A DNA stretch of 64,000 nt from Planctomycetaceae bacterium. GTDB lineage: Bacteria; Planctomycetota; Planctomycetia; Planctomycetales; Planctomycetaceae. Position 1 is the stretch's first letter. The number at the start of each line of letters is the position of its first letter. This document shows positions 24,087-33,159 of this stretch, in pieces. The notes beneath the pieces were generated by a model that had not been told where the DNA came from, did not search any database, and saw only the letters and a program-made list of their open reading frames with translations. The stretch is from NCBI GenBank assembly GCA_015485495.1, contig WFTL01000132.1:1-64000 (forward strand), written 5' to 3'. The position numbers and the translations under genes are program-made.

Positions 24087-25561
24087 ATCATCCGCCGGAC
24101 GACCTGAACGGTCGGATGTTCGATGTCGCGATCATTGGCGGCGGCATTCTGGGTGCGGGCATTGCCCGGGATGCCGCCCTGCGCGGTCTGTCCGTAGCCC
24201 TCGTGGAACAGAACGATTTCGCTTCCGGCACGTCGAGCGCTTCGACCAAACTGATTCACGGCGGTCTGAGATATCTGGAACAGTTCGCGTTTCTGCTGGT
24301 CGCCGAATCCTGCCGCGAACGACGCATCCTTCTGGATATGGCGCCTCATCTGGTCCGTCCCCTGCCGCTCATCATGCCGGCCTACCGGGGAGATCCCCAT
24401 TCCCTGTTTCAACTCCGCCTGGGCACCACCATCTACGACTGGATGACGCTTTCCCGGCATCCCCGGATGCCGCGTCACACGACATTGACAGCCGCCCAGG
24501 CCGTGGAACGGGAACCGGCTCTGCCGCTGCACAACGAACACGGCGACCCTCTGCAGGGCGCTGTGCTCGTGTACGACTGTCAGATGGACGATGCCCGGCT
24601 CTGTCTGGAAACCATTCTCGATGCGGCCCGTCACGGCGCAGTGTGCCGCAATTACTGCCGTGCTGAAGCGTTTCAGTTTCAGGAGGACCGCCTTGCCGGA
24701 GTGACCGTTCGGGACCGGTTTACCGGAGACGAATCCGAACTGCGAGCCCGTGTGTTCATCAACGCAACCGGCCCCTGGGCGGAATCGGTGTCTGCGATGA
24801 ACGGCCGTTCCCCCGGAATCCGTCTCAGCCCCACCAAAGGCGTTCACCTGGTGCTCCCGCAGATCGTGCAGCAGCATGGAATTTATTTTCAGTCGCGCGG
24901 CGATGGACGGATGATCTTTCTGCTCCCCTGGGATGATGCGTCTTTGCTGGGAACCACCGATACGGATTTCCGGAAGGATCCGTCGCTTGCGCGGGCCGAA
25001 CCGGAGGACGTGGCGTATCTCATTGAACAGCTCAATGCCATCATGCCGGAAGTGTCCGTTGAGCAGCGTGATATCATCACCGCGTTCGCCGGCGTTCGCG
25101 CTCTGGTCCGTTCGGACAGCCGTCGTCCGTCCAGCCGGTCGCGGGAAGAAAAGATCATTCCTCAGGGAACCAGTCTGCTGCACGTGGCCGGAGGAAAATA
25201 CACGACATTTCGCGCCGTCGCAGAGAAGGTTCTGAAGCAGGTCGGCCGCATGCTGCAGCGGCGTCTGCCACCGTGCCGCACCGACCGCACACCGCTTCCC
25301 GACAGCCGACCGACTGCATCGGGACGCCGCCTGTCTTCCGCTCCGCCCGTCTTCGAAAGCGACATCCGTTTCGCCTGTCGGCAGGAACAGGCCCGCACTC
25401 TGACCGATGTCATGCGACGCCGCACGCGGCTGGCTCTGAGTGCGGCGGGGGGAGCGGACACGGCCGGGCACGTGGCTGATATCATGGCCGAAGAACTTCA
25501 CTGGACAGATGACCAGCGGCAGAAACAGATGGACGATTACCTTCGGCAGCGCAGCGGCTGA
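24083..25561 (+). CDS. glpD: Glycerol-3-phosphate dehydrogenase (aerobic, FAD)
   Basis: This 492-residue flavoprotein oxidises glycerol-3-phosphate to dihydroxyacetone phosphate and passes electrons to quinone at the membrane. It shows the FAD motif DVAIIGGGILGAGIARDAALRG, GTSSASTKLIHGGLRYLEQF, INATGPWAE, LSPTKGVHLVLP and the C-terminal RVxALVRSD-like and VAGGKYTTFR segments. Length is near the family norm (about 500). The ATG overlaps the SDR stop. No glycerol kinase or facilitator is in the window. Confidence 0.92.
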   Translation: MNHPPDDLNGRMFDVAIIGGGILGAGIARDAALRGLSVALVEQNDFASGTSSASTKLIHGGLRYLEQFAFLLVAESCRERRILLDMAPHLVRPLPLIMPAYRGDPHSLFQLRLGTTIYDWMTLSRHPRMPRHTTLTAAQAVEREPALPLHNEHGDPLQGAVLVYDCQMDDARLCLETILDAARHGAVCRNYCRAEAFQFQEDRLAGVTVRDRFTGDESELRARVFINATGPWAESVSAMNGRSPGIRLSPTKGVHLVLPQIVQQHGIYFQSRGDGRMIFLLPWDDASLLGTTDTDFRKDPSLARAEPEDVAYLIEQLNAIMPEVSVEQRDIITAFAGVRALVRSDSRRPSSRSREEKIIPQGTSLLHVAGGKYTTFRAVAEKVLKQVGRMLQRRLPPCRTDRTPLPDSRPTASGRRLSSAPPVFESDIRFACRQEQARTLTDVMRRRTRLALSAAGGADTAGHVADIMAEELHWTDDQRQKQMDDYLRQRSG

Positions 25562-25593
25562 TCATCACCGGTGCTTTGCCCGCTGATCCGGTG

Positions 25594-27075
25594 TCACGCG
25601 GCCCGGAGCGGCCGGCCGTTTTGGGATTCCACCCAGCCGCGGACGGCCTCCCGCGTGGGCAGACGGCTGCCGCGAAGAATGCGTTTTCCCCGCGATGTGC
25701 GGGCACAGGCGACAATCTGCCGGTACAGTGCGTCGGCATTGGCAGATCGGAGTTCCTGTTCGGATCGGATGCCCACACTGGTGAGCAGCCGGGCATCGGT
25801 TGCGCGGAGTCCCGGCACACGGCACATCAGTTCTGCCTGCTGCTGCCAGGAAGCGATCCGTCGTTTCGTGATCCAGCGTTTTTTCAGCAGCCTGTGCAGC
25901 TCTGCAGGAGACGCCGCCAGCAGGTCGGCCACCGTGTGCACACCGACCGCTTTCAGCCGAGACGCTGTTTTCGGTCCGATGGAAGGAGCGTCCACCACAT
26001 CGTCATCCGGCTGCAGGCGGCCGGAATTCTGCACCGCTCCGGCCGTTCGTGCTGTCCGCCGATGTCGGAATCGGCGGGCCCGGATTTCTTCGGGAGTCAG
26101 CAGACGGAATCGGGTTCCCGGCTGCCGTACGGGAATGCGGGCCAGAGCATCCTCGGACATGCCCAGCACTTCTTTCGCATGAGCCTGCCGAACGATTCGG
26201 TCGTCTTCCGGCAGTGCCCGAATGACTCGCCCGGTCTGTTCGAATTCCCGCAGGACGGCGCGGATGACGGCCCGATCCGCCCGATTGTTCAGATGCCGGG
26301 TCAGAGTGAACAGAGGAATCGACAGGGCCGAAAGCACAGTGGGGATCGCCAGGGAACGGCGGGGAGGCACGGCAGCGGATTCCACAATGGCCCGATCCAG
26401 AACCCACGCCAGACCGCGGATGCAGCGCCCCAGCAGACCGGCCACGGTTTCCCGACATCGGGTGTCCATTCCGTCTGCGGCCCGTTTTCGGCCTCGCTGC
26501 GGATCGTAGTGGTCGATGAGCAGATCATAGGACTCATTCGCATAATGGGCCCCGTCGATGATCAGAACGGCCAGCCAGTCTTCCGGCCGGTCGGCTGCCG
26601 GCACTTTCCAGTTGTGGATGCCGCGGGCTGCCGGCAGGGTCGCCACCAGATCCCGGTACGTACAGGCCGTTGCCCATTCCAGCAGGCGGTGGACGGCTGC
26701 TTCATCTTCTGTCTGTCCGGTGTGCAGCGGCATGAACGGATCGGACACATAATGAGTCAGCACACCCGCGCAGTATACGGCGCGGCGCCACTGGCCATCT
26801 TTCAGGCAGTTCACCAGACGTCCGTACCACAGCTCGGCGGCCGGCACGGCACCGCCCCAGTAACCGTCCTGAACGTGCAGGACATGATTCCGAAAATCCC
26901 GAAACCGCCGATCCGGCACTTTGGCACCGTCCAGATACTGTTCGATTTCAGAAAGAAACAGCCGGCACCAGTCATCGGATCGGGGTGCCCGGAGATATCT
27001 CAGGGCATCCATCGCCAGCCGATGATGGGTGCTCGTGCATTTCTGAGCATACAGGATTCGAAACAGCAGATTCAC
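25594..27075 (-). CDS. Zinc phospholipase C-like protein fused to DUF4332
   Basis: This 493-residue protein starts at GTG. The N-terminal half (about 15-200) has the His/Asp pattern of zinc-dependent phospholipase C or S1/P1-like folds: CTSTHHRLAMDAL, FRNHVLHVQDGYWGG, YCAGVLTHYVSDPFMPLHTGQ and GAHYANESY. The C-terminal part (about 350-480) is a DUF4332-type helix-hairpin-helix region (APSIGPKTASRLKAVGVHTVADLL; PGLRATDARLLTSVGI). No signal peptide is evident, so it is probably cytoplasmic. A metal-dependent hydrolase that binds nucleic acid or a protein is possible. It is convergent with glpD and divergent from the agmatinase gene. Confidence 0.75.
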   Translation of the reverse strand: MNLLFRILYAQKCTSTHHRLAMDALRYLRAPRSDDWCRLFLSEIEQYLDGAKVPDRRFRDFRNHVLHVQDGYWGGAVPAAELWYGRLVNCLKDGQWRRAVYCAGVLTHYVSDPFMPLHTGQTEDEAAVHRLLEWATACTYRDLVATLPAARGIHNWKVPAADRPEDWLAVLIIDGAHYANESYDLLIDHYDPQRGRKRAADGMDTRCRETVAGLLGRCIRGLAWVLDRAIVESAAVPPRRSLAIPTVLSALSIPLFTLTRHLNNRADRAVIRAVLREFEQTGRVIRALPEDDRIVRQAHAKEVLGMSEDALARIPVRQPGTRFRLLTPEEIRARRFRHRRTARTAGAVQNSGRLQPDDDVVDAPSIGPKTASRLKAVGVHTVADLLAASPAELHRLLKKRWITKRRIASWQQQAELMCRVPGLRATDARLLTSVGIRSEQELRSANADALYRQIVACARTSRGKRILRGSRLPTREAVRGWVESQNGRPLRAA

Positions 27076-27321
27076 GGCATCCGGCGGCCCGATGATGACA
27101 CGAAGACAGCCCGATCACTGTCGAGGACGGGTTCCGATACGGCAAGAGAAATCCTGTCCTGTGGCAGCCGGTCTTCACGGCATGTGCCTGCGGTCCGGCA
27201 GATTCTGCTGAACGCAGCCGACCGAACCGGACAGCAGGCAGGCTCTGCAGAAACATGCCGGCAGATTCCGGTCTGTGGACGGATGTCCCGTCGAGTGACT
27301 GGCAGACCGGTGCCGGTCTGA

Positions 27322-28311
27322 ATGACAGACCCGTTCCCTTCGATTACTCTGGATGCGTTCGGCGGTCGAAACACCTGTCGACCGGCTTCACCGGAACCCC
27401 GCACAGAATCGCGCACCGTGTTCGACCTGAAAACCGCTGCTGCTGATGAGGCAGACGTCCGCTTTCTTCCGGTGGCTTTCGAAGGAACGGTCAGCTACGG
27501 GCGGGGAACGGCGCAGGGGCCGGCGGCGATCCTGCAGGCATCGTGCCAGGTGGAACTGTGGGATGATGAAACCGGAGTCGATCTGGAACAGGTCCGCTGC
27601 CATACGGCACCGACTTTGTGTCCCGAACCGGAGGAGTCCGTGGAGCAGTTTTTGCTGCGGGTGGAAAACCGGGCGGCTGCGCTGCGATTTCCGCATGGCC
27701 TGACCGCCGGTATCGGAGGAGAACACAGTATCACTCCGCATCTGATCCGGGCGGCTTTCGGTCAGGACGACCTTTCCGGCCTGACGGTTGTGCAGTTCGA
27801 TGCCCACGCTGATCTGCGCGATGAATACGAAGGAACACCGTTTTCGCACGCCTGCGCCATGAAGCGGGTTGTGGATTCCGGAGCCCGGCTGATTGGTGTG
27901 GGAATCCGATCCTGCAGTGCACAGGAAGCCCGGCTGATCGACCGGCACGACAGAATCCGGTGTTTCCGTGCGCAGGATCTGGCAGCCTGTCCGGATATCG
28001 AATCCCGGCTGCATGCGACACTGCGGAATCTCACCGGACCGGTGTACGTCACGGTCGATGTCGATGGTCTGGAATGTCAGCTCAGTCCGGCAACCGGAAC
28101 TCCGGAACCGGGTGGTCTGAGCTGGTGGGTGTTTCTGCGTTTTCTGCGGGCCATCATCGCCCCGGCGCCGGACCGCACGCTCATTGGCGCCGACGTGGTG
28201 GAAACGGTCCCCATGCCCGGCAGCCAGGTCAATGAATTCACGGCGGCCAGGATTCTTGCAAAGATCATGGCCTATTCACTTACCGGCGAGAATTCGCGAA
28301 AAAAAAACTAG
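27322..28311 (+). CDS. speB: Agmatinase/arginase (ureohydrolase) family protein
   Basis: This 329-residue manganese-dependent hydrolase family member should release urea from agmatine or a related guanidino compound. Metal-site motifs are GIGGEHS, VVQFDAHADL, FSHACAM and VTVDVDGL, followed by SPATGTPEPGGLSW. In the last motif the usual Asp-Pro after DxDxx is Glu-Cys, a modest departure. Full function as agmatinase is likely but arginase or another ureohydrolase is possible. The gene ends in a run of nine A bases (Arg-Lys-Lys-Asn-stop). Confidence 0.8.
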   Translation: MTDPFPSITLDAFGGRNTCRPASPEPRTESRTVFDLKTAAADEADVRFLPVAFEGTVSYGRGTAQGPAAILQASCQVELWDDETGVDLEQVRCHTAPTLCPEPEESVEQFLLRVENRAAALRFPHGLTAGIGGEHSITPHLIRAAFGQDDLSGLTVVQFDAHADLRDEYEGTPFSHACAMKRVVDSGARLIGVGIRSCSAQEARLIDRHDRIRCFRAQDLAACPDIESRLHATLRNLTGPVYVTVDVDGLECQLSPATGTPEPGGLSWWVFLRFLRAIIAPAPDRTLIGADVVETVPMPGSQVNEFTAARILAKIMAYSLTGENSRKKN

Positions 28312-28367
28312 TCCTCGTCTTCCGCCGCAGGCCGTTCTGCCGGTCGGAAGGTGCTTCCTGCATCGTG

Positions 28368-29114
28368 TCAGGCTGTATGGAGTTCTTCTGAACGGATCGA
28401 TCCGTGGTGCAGGGCGGATGCGACCAGAACACCGTCGACCGTTTTGCCAAAGGCCTGCACATCACTCAGCGAACGCACACCGCCGCCGCTGAACAGTTCA
28501 TCATCCGGACGCAGCCGCCGTATCTCACGGCACAGATCCGGCGTCACGGGACCGCTGTTCGTTCCCACAGCCGCCAGATCGAGAACGATCCATCGATCAA
28601 ACCCGATGTCGGCCAGTTCCTGAACAACCGACAGAGGATGCGCGCGTGCCCAGGGAGGCCATGGAGACTGCGGATGTCCGTGTTTCAGATCGATGCTCAG
28701 GATGAGGTCGATGCCATCGGCATTCTGTATCAGATCGGCTGCCGTCGTCGGATCCGGCAGCGTTTCCAGACCAGCGATCAGATGCCGCAGTCCCAGGTCC
28801 CCGAGCCGGCGGACGTCATCGATACAGCGAATGCCGGCATCCACCAGGAGACGGACGCCGTGTTCCATCAGACGTGCCAGCACCTCGCAATTCGGTCGGG
28901 CCCGCACGATTCCGTCCAGGTCGGCCACGTAGGCCGTTCCCGACCGACACACCGATTCCAGACGGCCAAGGACAACAGACGGATCGGTGCTGTTCGTCAG
29001 ACGGCTGCGCAGAGGGCGATAAGAATCGCGCTGTCCGGCAACGGCCTGCACCGTGATTCCGCTGAGAACGTCGAGGACGGGAATGAGCGGGACGCCGGTA
29101 ACCGGATCAGTCAT
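28368..29114 (-). CDS. HisA/HisF-like TIM barrel protein (C1-linked type)
   Basis: This 248-residue protein is similar to the small HisA/HisF-related family (TIGR00734 type), known from methanogens and from bacteria with tetrahydromethanopterin genes. The first strand (IPVLDVLSGITVQAVAG) with the catalytic-type Asp, then RDSYRPLRSRL and the mid-barrel Asp in LSIDLKHGHP, fit this group better than true HisA. The end SGGGVRSLSDVQAFGKTVDGVLVASALH is a phosphate-binding barrel end. No his genes are nearby. It lies 58 bases after ftsH on the same strand and may be co-transcribed. A role in C1-cofactor synthesis is inferred only from family context. Confidence 0.75.
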   Translation of the reverse strand: MTDPVTGVPLIPVLDVLSGITVQAVAGQRDSYRPLRSRLTNSTDPSVVLGRLESVCRSGTAYVADLDGIVRARPNCEVLARLMEHGVRLLVDAGIRCIDDVRRLGDLGLRHLIAGLETLPDPTTAADLIQNADGIDLILSIDLKHGHPQSPWPPWARAHPLSVVQELADIGFDRWIVLDLAAVGTNSGPVTPDLCREIRRLRPDDELFSGGGVRSLSDVQAFGKTVDGVLVASALHHGSIRSEELHTA

Positions 29115-29172
29115 GGCGGCGATCCCGTCCGACTGGTGACCGAGGCAGACGATCGCAGGGGGCCCTGTGCGT

Positions 29173-31188
29173 TCATTCGGCCGCTTCACGCGGTGAGGCG
29201 GCTTCGGAATCGTCCTGATCGGGCATGCCGTTCTGCGGCGGCGGCACGGCCGCGGTTCCCGGTGCGATGTGCGGACCGTCCCGATGCTGCCGAATGATTT
29301 CCTGCATCTCTTCCGACGTGATGGTTTCTTTTTCGAACAGTTCACGGCTGAGATGATCCAGGATTTCCCGCTGCGATTTCAGAATGTCGCAGGCCCGGCT
29401 GTAGCATTCGTCAACGATGCGTTTGACTTCCAGATCGATCTCCCGCAGCGTTTCTTCGCTGTGAACGCTTTCCTGGACGATTCCGGGCCCCGCAGCTCCC
29501 AGAAAGGGGGAACGCTGAGATTCGCTGTAGAACATTCGGCCCAGCCGCGGACTCATTCCGAACTCCGTCACCATGCGGCGGGCCATTTCGGTGGCCCGCT
29601 GCAGATCGTTCTGCGCCCCGGTCGATGTTTCCTGGAAGACGATCTGTTCAGCAGCGATACCGCCCAGCAGCACGGCGATGCGGCTGTCCAGTTCCGACTG
29701 GGTCAGAAGTTCCCGTTCGTCTTCCGGAACCTGCAGCATGTAACCCAGGGCTCCCAGGCCGCGGGGAATGATGGAAATCTTGTGCACCGGATCCGTGTTG
29801 GGAAGACTGGCTGCCACCAGAGCATGTCCGGATTCATGGCAGGCCACCCTCCGTTTGACTTCTTCCAGAATGATGCGGGATGTCTTTTCCAGTCCGGCCA
29901 TGACACGTTCGATGCCTTCTTCGAAGGACTGCATCGTCACCGAACGGTCTCCGCGGCGGGCAGACAGCAGAGCGGCTTCGTTGACCAGATTGGCCAGGTC
30001 GGCTCCCACGAATCCCGGAGTGAGTTTCGCGATCTTCTTCAGATCGACGTCATCGGCCAGTTTCACGCGTTTGCTGTGGACGTTGAGAATGGCTTCGCGC
30101 CCCCGCAGGTCCGGGCGGTCGACGACCACGTGCCGGTCGAAGCGTCCGGGACGTCGCAGAGCCGGATCCAGGGTTTCCGGCCGGTTCGTGGCTCCCATGA
30201 CGATGACACTGTGATCGGTTCCGAATCCGTCCATTTCGACCAGCAGGGCATTGAGTGTCTGTTCCCGCTCGTCATGACCTCCGGGGGCTCCGCTGCCGCG
30301 GACCTTGCCCAGAGCGTCCAGTTCATCAATGAAAATGATGGATGGTGATCGCTGCAGGGCCTGCTGAAACATATCGCGGACCCGTGCGGCTCCCACGCCC
30401 ACGTACATTTCCACGAAATCCGAACCGGACAGGCCGAAAAACGGCACACCCGCTTCGCCGGCAACCGCCTTGGCCAGCAGCGTTTTTCCCGTTCCCGGAG
30501 GTCCCACGAGCAGAACGCCGCGGGGAATCCGTCCTCCCAGAGACTGATACTTCTGGGGCGTTCTGAGGAACTCCACGATTTCCTTCAGTTCCTCCAGCGG
30601 TTCATCGATTCCCGCCACATCGCTGAACGTCACACTGACGTCTTCCTGAGCGTACAGTTTTCCGCGGCTGCGCCCAAAAGACATGGCCGAACCGGGGCCT
30701 GTGATCCGACGGGCGACGATGACCAGAAGAAGCAGGCCCAGTCCCGCGAAGATCAGCATGGGCAGCACTTCCAGCCAGGGCGAAGGAGCCGTCATGTAGG
30801 CCGGAACAATGCCGTGTTCCCGCAGCAGATCTTCGAGTTTCGACCGGCTTTCGTCGCCCTGTCCCGTGAGCCCCGTGCGGTAGCGGACGACCCCTGCGGC
30901 CCCGTGTTTGCGGACGTACTCCGCCGAACGCGACTGCCACGTCATTTCACGCAGACCGATCGTCAGTTCATGAACATTATCCGGCGTCAGCTCTCCGCTT
31001 TCGACCTTTCGGACGAAGTCGCCGAACTTCATGACCTGCTCTGAGCGGCTGGTCATCGTGGAAAACACGATCGTGCCGATGATCATCATCAGCAGCAGAT
31101 ACCAGATCATGCTCGTCTGGGGACTGCGGTCGCGCTGACCGCCCCGGTTCGTGGACCGGTCGGACGGATCTTTGGAAGAATCTGACAT
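29173..31188 (-). CDS. ftsH: ATP-dependent zinc metalloprotease FtsH
   Basis: This 671-residue inner-membrane protease degrades unfolded and regulatory membrane proteins. Two membrane spans ([20 protein letters not shown] and [18 protein letters not shown]) flank a periplasmic domain of about 90 residues. An AAA+ domain with GPPGTGKT and [11 protein letters not shown] follows, with [20 protein letters not shown], then the zinc site HESGHA (usual form HEAGH) and the distal Asp in [10 protein letters not shown]. The tail after about 630 is Pro/Glu-rich. A good promoter lies at 31263-31291. Confidence 0.95.
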   Translation of the reverse strand: MSDSSKDPSDRSTNRGGQRDRSPQTSMIWYLLLMMIIGTIVFSTMTSRSEQVMKFGDFVRKVESGELTPDNVHELTIGLREMTWQSRSAEYVRKHGAAGVVRYRTGLTGQGDESRSKLEDLLREHGIVPAYMTAPSPWLEVLPMLIFAGLGLLLLVIVARRITGPGSAMSFGRSRGKLYAQEDVSVTFSDVAGIDEPLEELKEIVEFLRTPQKYQSLGGRIPRGVLLVGPPGTGKTLLAKAVAGEAGVPFFGLSGSDFVEMYVGVGAARVRDMFQQALQRSPSIIFIDELDALGKVRGSGAPGGHDEREQTLNALLVEMDGFGTDHSVIVMGATNRPETLDPALRRPGRFDRHVVVDRPDLRGREAILNVHSKRVKLADDVDLKKIAKLTPGFVGADLANLVNEAALLSARRGDRSVTMQSFEEGIERVMAGLEKTSRIILEEVKRRVACHESGHALVAASLPNTDPVHKISIIPRGLGALGYMLQVPEDERELLTQSELDSRIAVLLGGIAAEQIVFQETSTGAQNDLQRATEMARRMVTEFGMSPRLGRMFYSESQRSPFLGAAGPGIVQESVHSEETLREIDLEVKRIVDECYSRACDILKSQREILDHLSRELFEKETITSEEMQEIIRQHRDGPHIAPGTAAVPPPQNGMPDQDDSEAASPREAAE

Positions 31189-31262
31189 GACATCAGCCTG
31201 AAAACCAGCGGCCGCAGAACGGTCGACCTGGCAGCCGGAAAATGAAATCCGCGCACCGGGCC

Positions 31263-31291
31263 ACTGTAGGCCCCTTCCTGTGCAGGGTCAA
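31263..31291 (-). promoter_or_regulatory. ftsH promoter
   Basis: On the minus strand TTGACC (31286-31291) and TACAGT (31263-31268) are 17 bases apart. The -35 matches the consensus in five of six positions. The transcript would begin near 31256, about 68 bases before the ATG. Confidence 0.6.
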
Positions 31292-31684
31292 CTTGCGTTT
31301 TATACGGTCTTCCGATCCGACGGCGCCACCCCACGGTCGCAGCCCCTTCGGCCTGCTGCAGAACATTCTCCCGGAACAATCAGCGGCCTGCTCCTGGTAC
31401 CGAACGGCTCCGAAACCTGACAACGGACGGGCGCGGTGCGGTTCCGGCAGCGTGACGGAGAAAACCGGAGTGTCCGGAGAATTCCGGCCGTCGCCGTCGA
31501 TCCCCCCGGGCCGGCGGCGGTAGACTGTCAGACAGAGTTCCGCCGCGAAGCGTTCAGCAGATCGGTCCGGTTTTCCGTATGCCGACATTCGAAAACGGCA
31601 CAACATGGCGGTCGGTCGTGAACACCTTACTGGTCTCACATCCTGCCCGGCTTCGGGCTTTGACTGAAGAAACACCCTGCCACA
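31292..31684. other. Divergent ftsH-panB intergenic region
   Basis: About 390 bases upstream of panB. A TAGACT at 31521-31526 could be a -10 element, but no good -35 lies 16-18 bases before it. No gene is visible. Confidence 0.4.
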
Positions 31685-32491
31685 GTGAATTCTCCAATCC
31701 GGCAAAAGATCACAGTTCCCCGCTTCATCCAGGCGGCTCAGTCAGAACGCCGGCTGGCCATGGTGACCGCCTACGACTGTCTGTGGGCACAGATCATGGA
31801 TGAAGCCGGAGTCGACGCCATTCTTGTCGGCGACACACTGGGCATGGTGGTTCAGGGACATGCCACAACGCTGCCGGTCACTGTGGATGACATGGTGTAT
31901 CACGGATCGATGGTCGTGCGGGCCGTCGAGCGGGCTCTGGTGATCGTCGACATGCCGTTCATGTCTTATCACGAATCGGTCGAACAGGCCGTCCGCAATG
32001 CCGGACGGCTGATTAAGGAAACCGGAGCCGACGCAGTGAAACTCGAAGGCGGCCGCATTCAGAGCGAAACGATCCGGGCCATCAGCCGGGCCGACATTCC
32101 CGTCATGGCGCACGTCGGCATGCGTCCTCAGGCCGTCCGCCAGCTGGGAGGCATGGGAAAGATTCAGCGCGATGAAGAACTGCTGCTGGCCGATGCCCAG
32201 GCTGCTCAGGATGCCGGAGCCTTCGCGATCGTCCTGGAACTGATTACCAGGGACATTGCGGAACGCATCACCGACACACTGGCGATTCCCACGATCGGCA
32301 TCGGGTCCGGTGGCGGCTGTTCCGGCCAGGTGCTGGTCGGCCCGGACATGCTGGGACTGACACCGGGATTCAGCCCGAAGTTTCTGAAGAAGTTTGCCGA
32401 TCTGCGGAGCGAAGCGATTTCTGCAGTGCAGGCTTACGTCCGCGAAGTCCAGGACGGTACTTTTCCCGGTGAGAAACATTCTCACGCATAA
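31685..32491 (+). CDS. panB: 3-methyl-2-oxobutanoate hydroxymethyltransferase
   Basis: PanB adds a hydroxymethyl group from methylenetetrahydrofolate to ketoisovalerate, the first step of pantothenate synthesis. The 268-residue product has LAMVTAYDCLWAQIMDEAGVDAILVGDTLGMV, VIVDMPFMSYH, EGGRIQSETIRAI, MAHVGMRPQAV and TIGIGSGGGCSGQVLVGPDMLGL, all core motifs. Start is GTG at 31685 with no strong ribosome-binding site. It stands alone, followed after 321 bases by the leucine leader; both genes draw on the branched-chain keto acid pool. Confidence 0.95.
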   Translation: MNSPIRQKITVPRFIQAAQSERRLAMVTAYDCLWAQIMDEAGVDAILVGDTLGMVVQGHATTLPVTVDDMVYHGSMVVRAVERALVIVDMPFMSYHESVEQAVRNAGRLIKETGADAVKLEGGRIQSETIRAISRADIPVMAHVGMRPQAVRQLGGMGKIQRDEELLLADAQAAQDAGAFAIVLELITRDIAERITDTLAIPTIGIGSGGGCSGQVLVGPDMLGLTPGFSPKFLKKFADLRSEAISAVQAYVREVQDGTFPGEKHSHA

Positions 32492-32812
32492 CGGAAGCCG
32501 ACTGTCTGCTGCGGCACCCTTTCTCCAACCGAATGGCATCCGGCTGTCGAAGTGCTCGGAAACCGGCTGTGATGCGGCAGGTATGGTTGTTCTGGAATTT
32601 GTGGCCTCATCCAGTACGCAGCGCGGCGAGGGGGGCACTGATGATCGGCCCTGGGGAGCGACGGACGTCCCGGGTCGGAGGTTCAGCGGCGTCGCACAGT
32701 ATCGAAGCACAGTGACAGACAGGTGGCCGAATGCCGCGGCGCGAGGAACTGCGAATCAGAAGGGAGGAACCCGCAGTGATCCACTCCATGTTCAGGTGAT
32801 ACGGAAAACGCC
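32492..32812. other. panB-leader intergenic stretch
   Basis: About 320 bases with no convincing gene. A hairpin GTGAGAA-ACA-TTCTCAC sits in the last codons of panB (32469-32485) but lacks a U-tract. Confidence 0.4.
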
Positions 32813-32841
32813 TTGAAACAGACATCTGGCGTGAGTACAGT
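32813..32841 (+). promoter_or_regulatory. Promoter of the leucine leader and leuA
   Basis: TTGAAA (32813-32818) and TACAGT (32836-32841) are exactly 17 bases apart. Transcription should begin near 32848, giving a leader of about 310 bases before leuA. Confidence 0.6.
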
Positions 32842-32957
32842 GCGTCGCGTGTGGAACGTGTGTTGTCGTTCGCATCTGCCTCGTTCCAGATGTCCGTGCG
32901 AATTCGATGCGGGCAGGGCGGTCTGCACCGTCTTCTGTTTCCGGGATTGGTTCGGTT

Positions 32958-33008
32958 ATGAATTCCCTTCTGTCTGCCAGCCTGAGTCTGCTTCTGGCTG
33001 CCACATAA
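32958..33008 (+). CDS. leuL: Leucine-rich leader peptide of leuA attenuator
   Basis: ATG at 32958 to TAA at 33006-33008 encodes MNSLLSASLSLLLAAT. Six of sixteen residues are Leu, with CTT CTG and CTG CTT CTG in runs. It ends just before the first long pairing segment and 152 bases before the leuA ATG. This fits a regulatory leader whose translation senses charged leucyl-tRNA. There is no strong ribosome-binding site upstream, which is common in this window. Confidence 0.8.
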   Translation: MNSLLSASLSLLLAAT

Positions 33009-33070
33009 GTGCGCCTCAGGTCTGTCGCCGGACAGACACCGACAATTTCAGTGAAAATCGGACCTGAGGC
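32980..33070 (+). promoter_or_regulatory. Attenuator pairing segments and antiterminator of leuA
   Basis: Segment 1 (GCCTGAG, 32980-32986, inside the Leu codons) can pair with segment 2 (CTCAGGT within 33013-33022). Segment 2 (GCCTCAGGTC) is the exact complement of segment 3 (33061-33070), a 10-pair antiterminator. Segment 3 also forms the terminator with segment 4. A small hairpin (TCTGTC-GCCG-GACAGA, 33021-33036) lies between 2 and 3. A ribosome stalled at Leu codons would cover segment 1 and let 2 pair with 3; a ribosome at the stop codon would cover segment 2 and let the terminator form. Confidence 0.75.
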
Positions 33071-33090
33071 TTTGTGGTCTCAGGTTTTTT
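33062..33090 (+). terminator. leuA attenuator terminator
   Basis: ACCTGAGGC (33062-33070) pairs with GTCTCAGGT (33077-33085), nine pairs including one G-U, with a six-base loop. Six T bases (33085-33090) follow at once. This is the clearest intrinsic terminator in the window, and it lies before leuA, not after a gene. Confidence 0.8.
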
Positions 33091-33159
33091 CGTATCCCGG
33101 CCGTCAGCTCTGCCTGTCCGCGTCTGCCGTCGGCCGGCCTGTTCTGTAAGGAATCATCC

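Noticed and set aside
28297-28307. Run of nine A bases at the end of the agmatinase gene as a programmed frameshift site
   Set aside because: It is only two codons from the stop, and shifting frames would add no recognisable domain.
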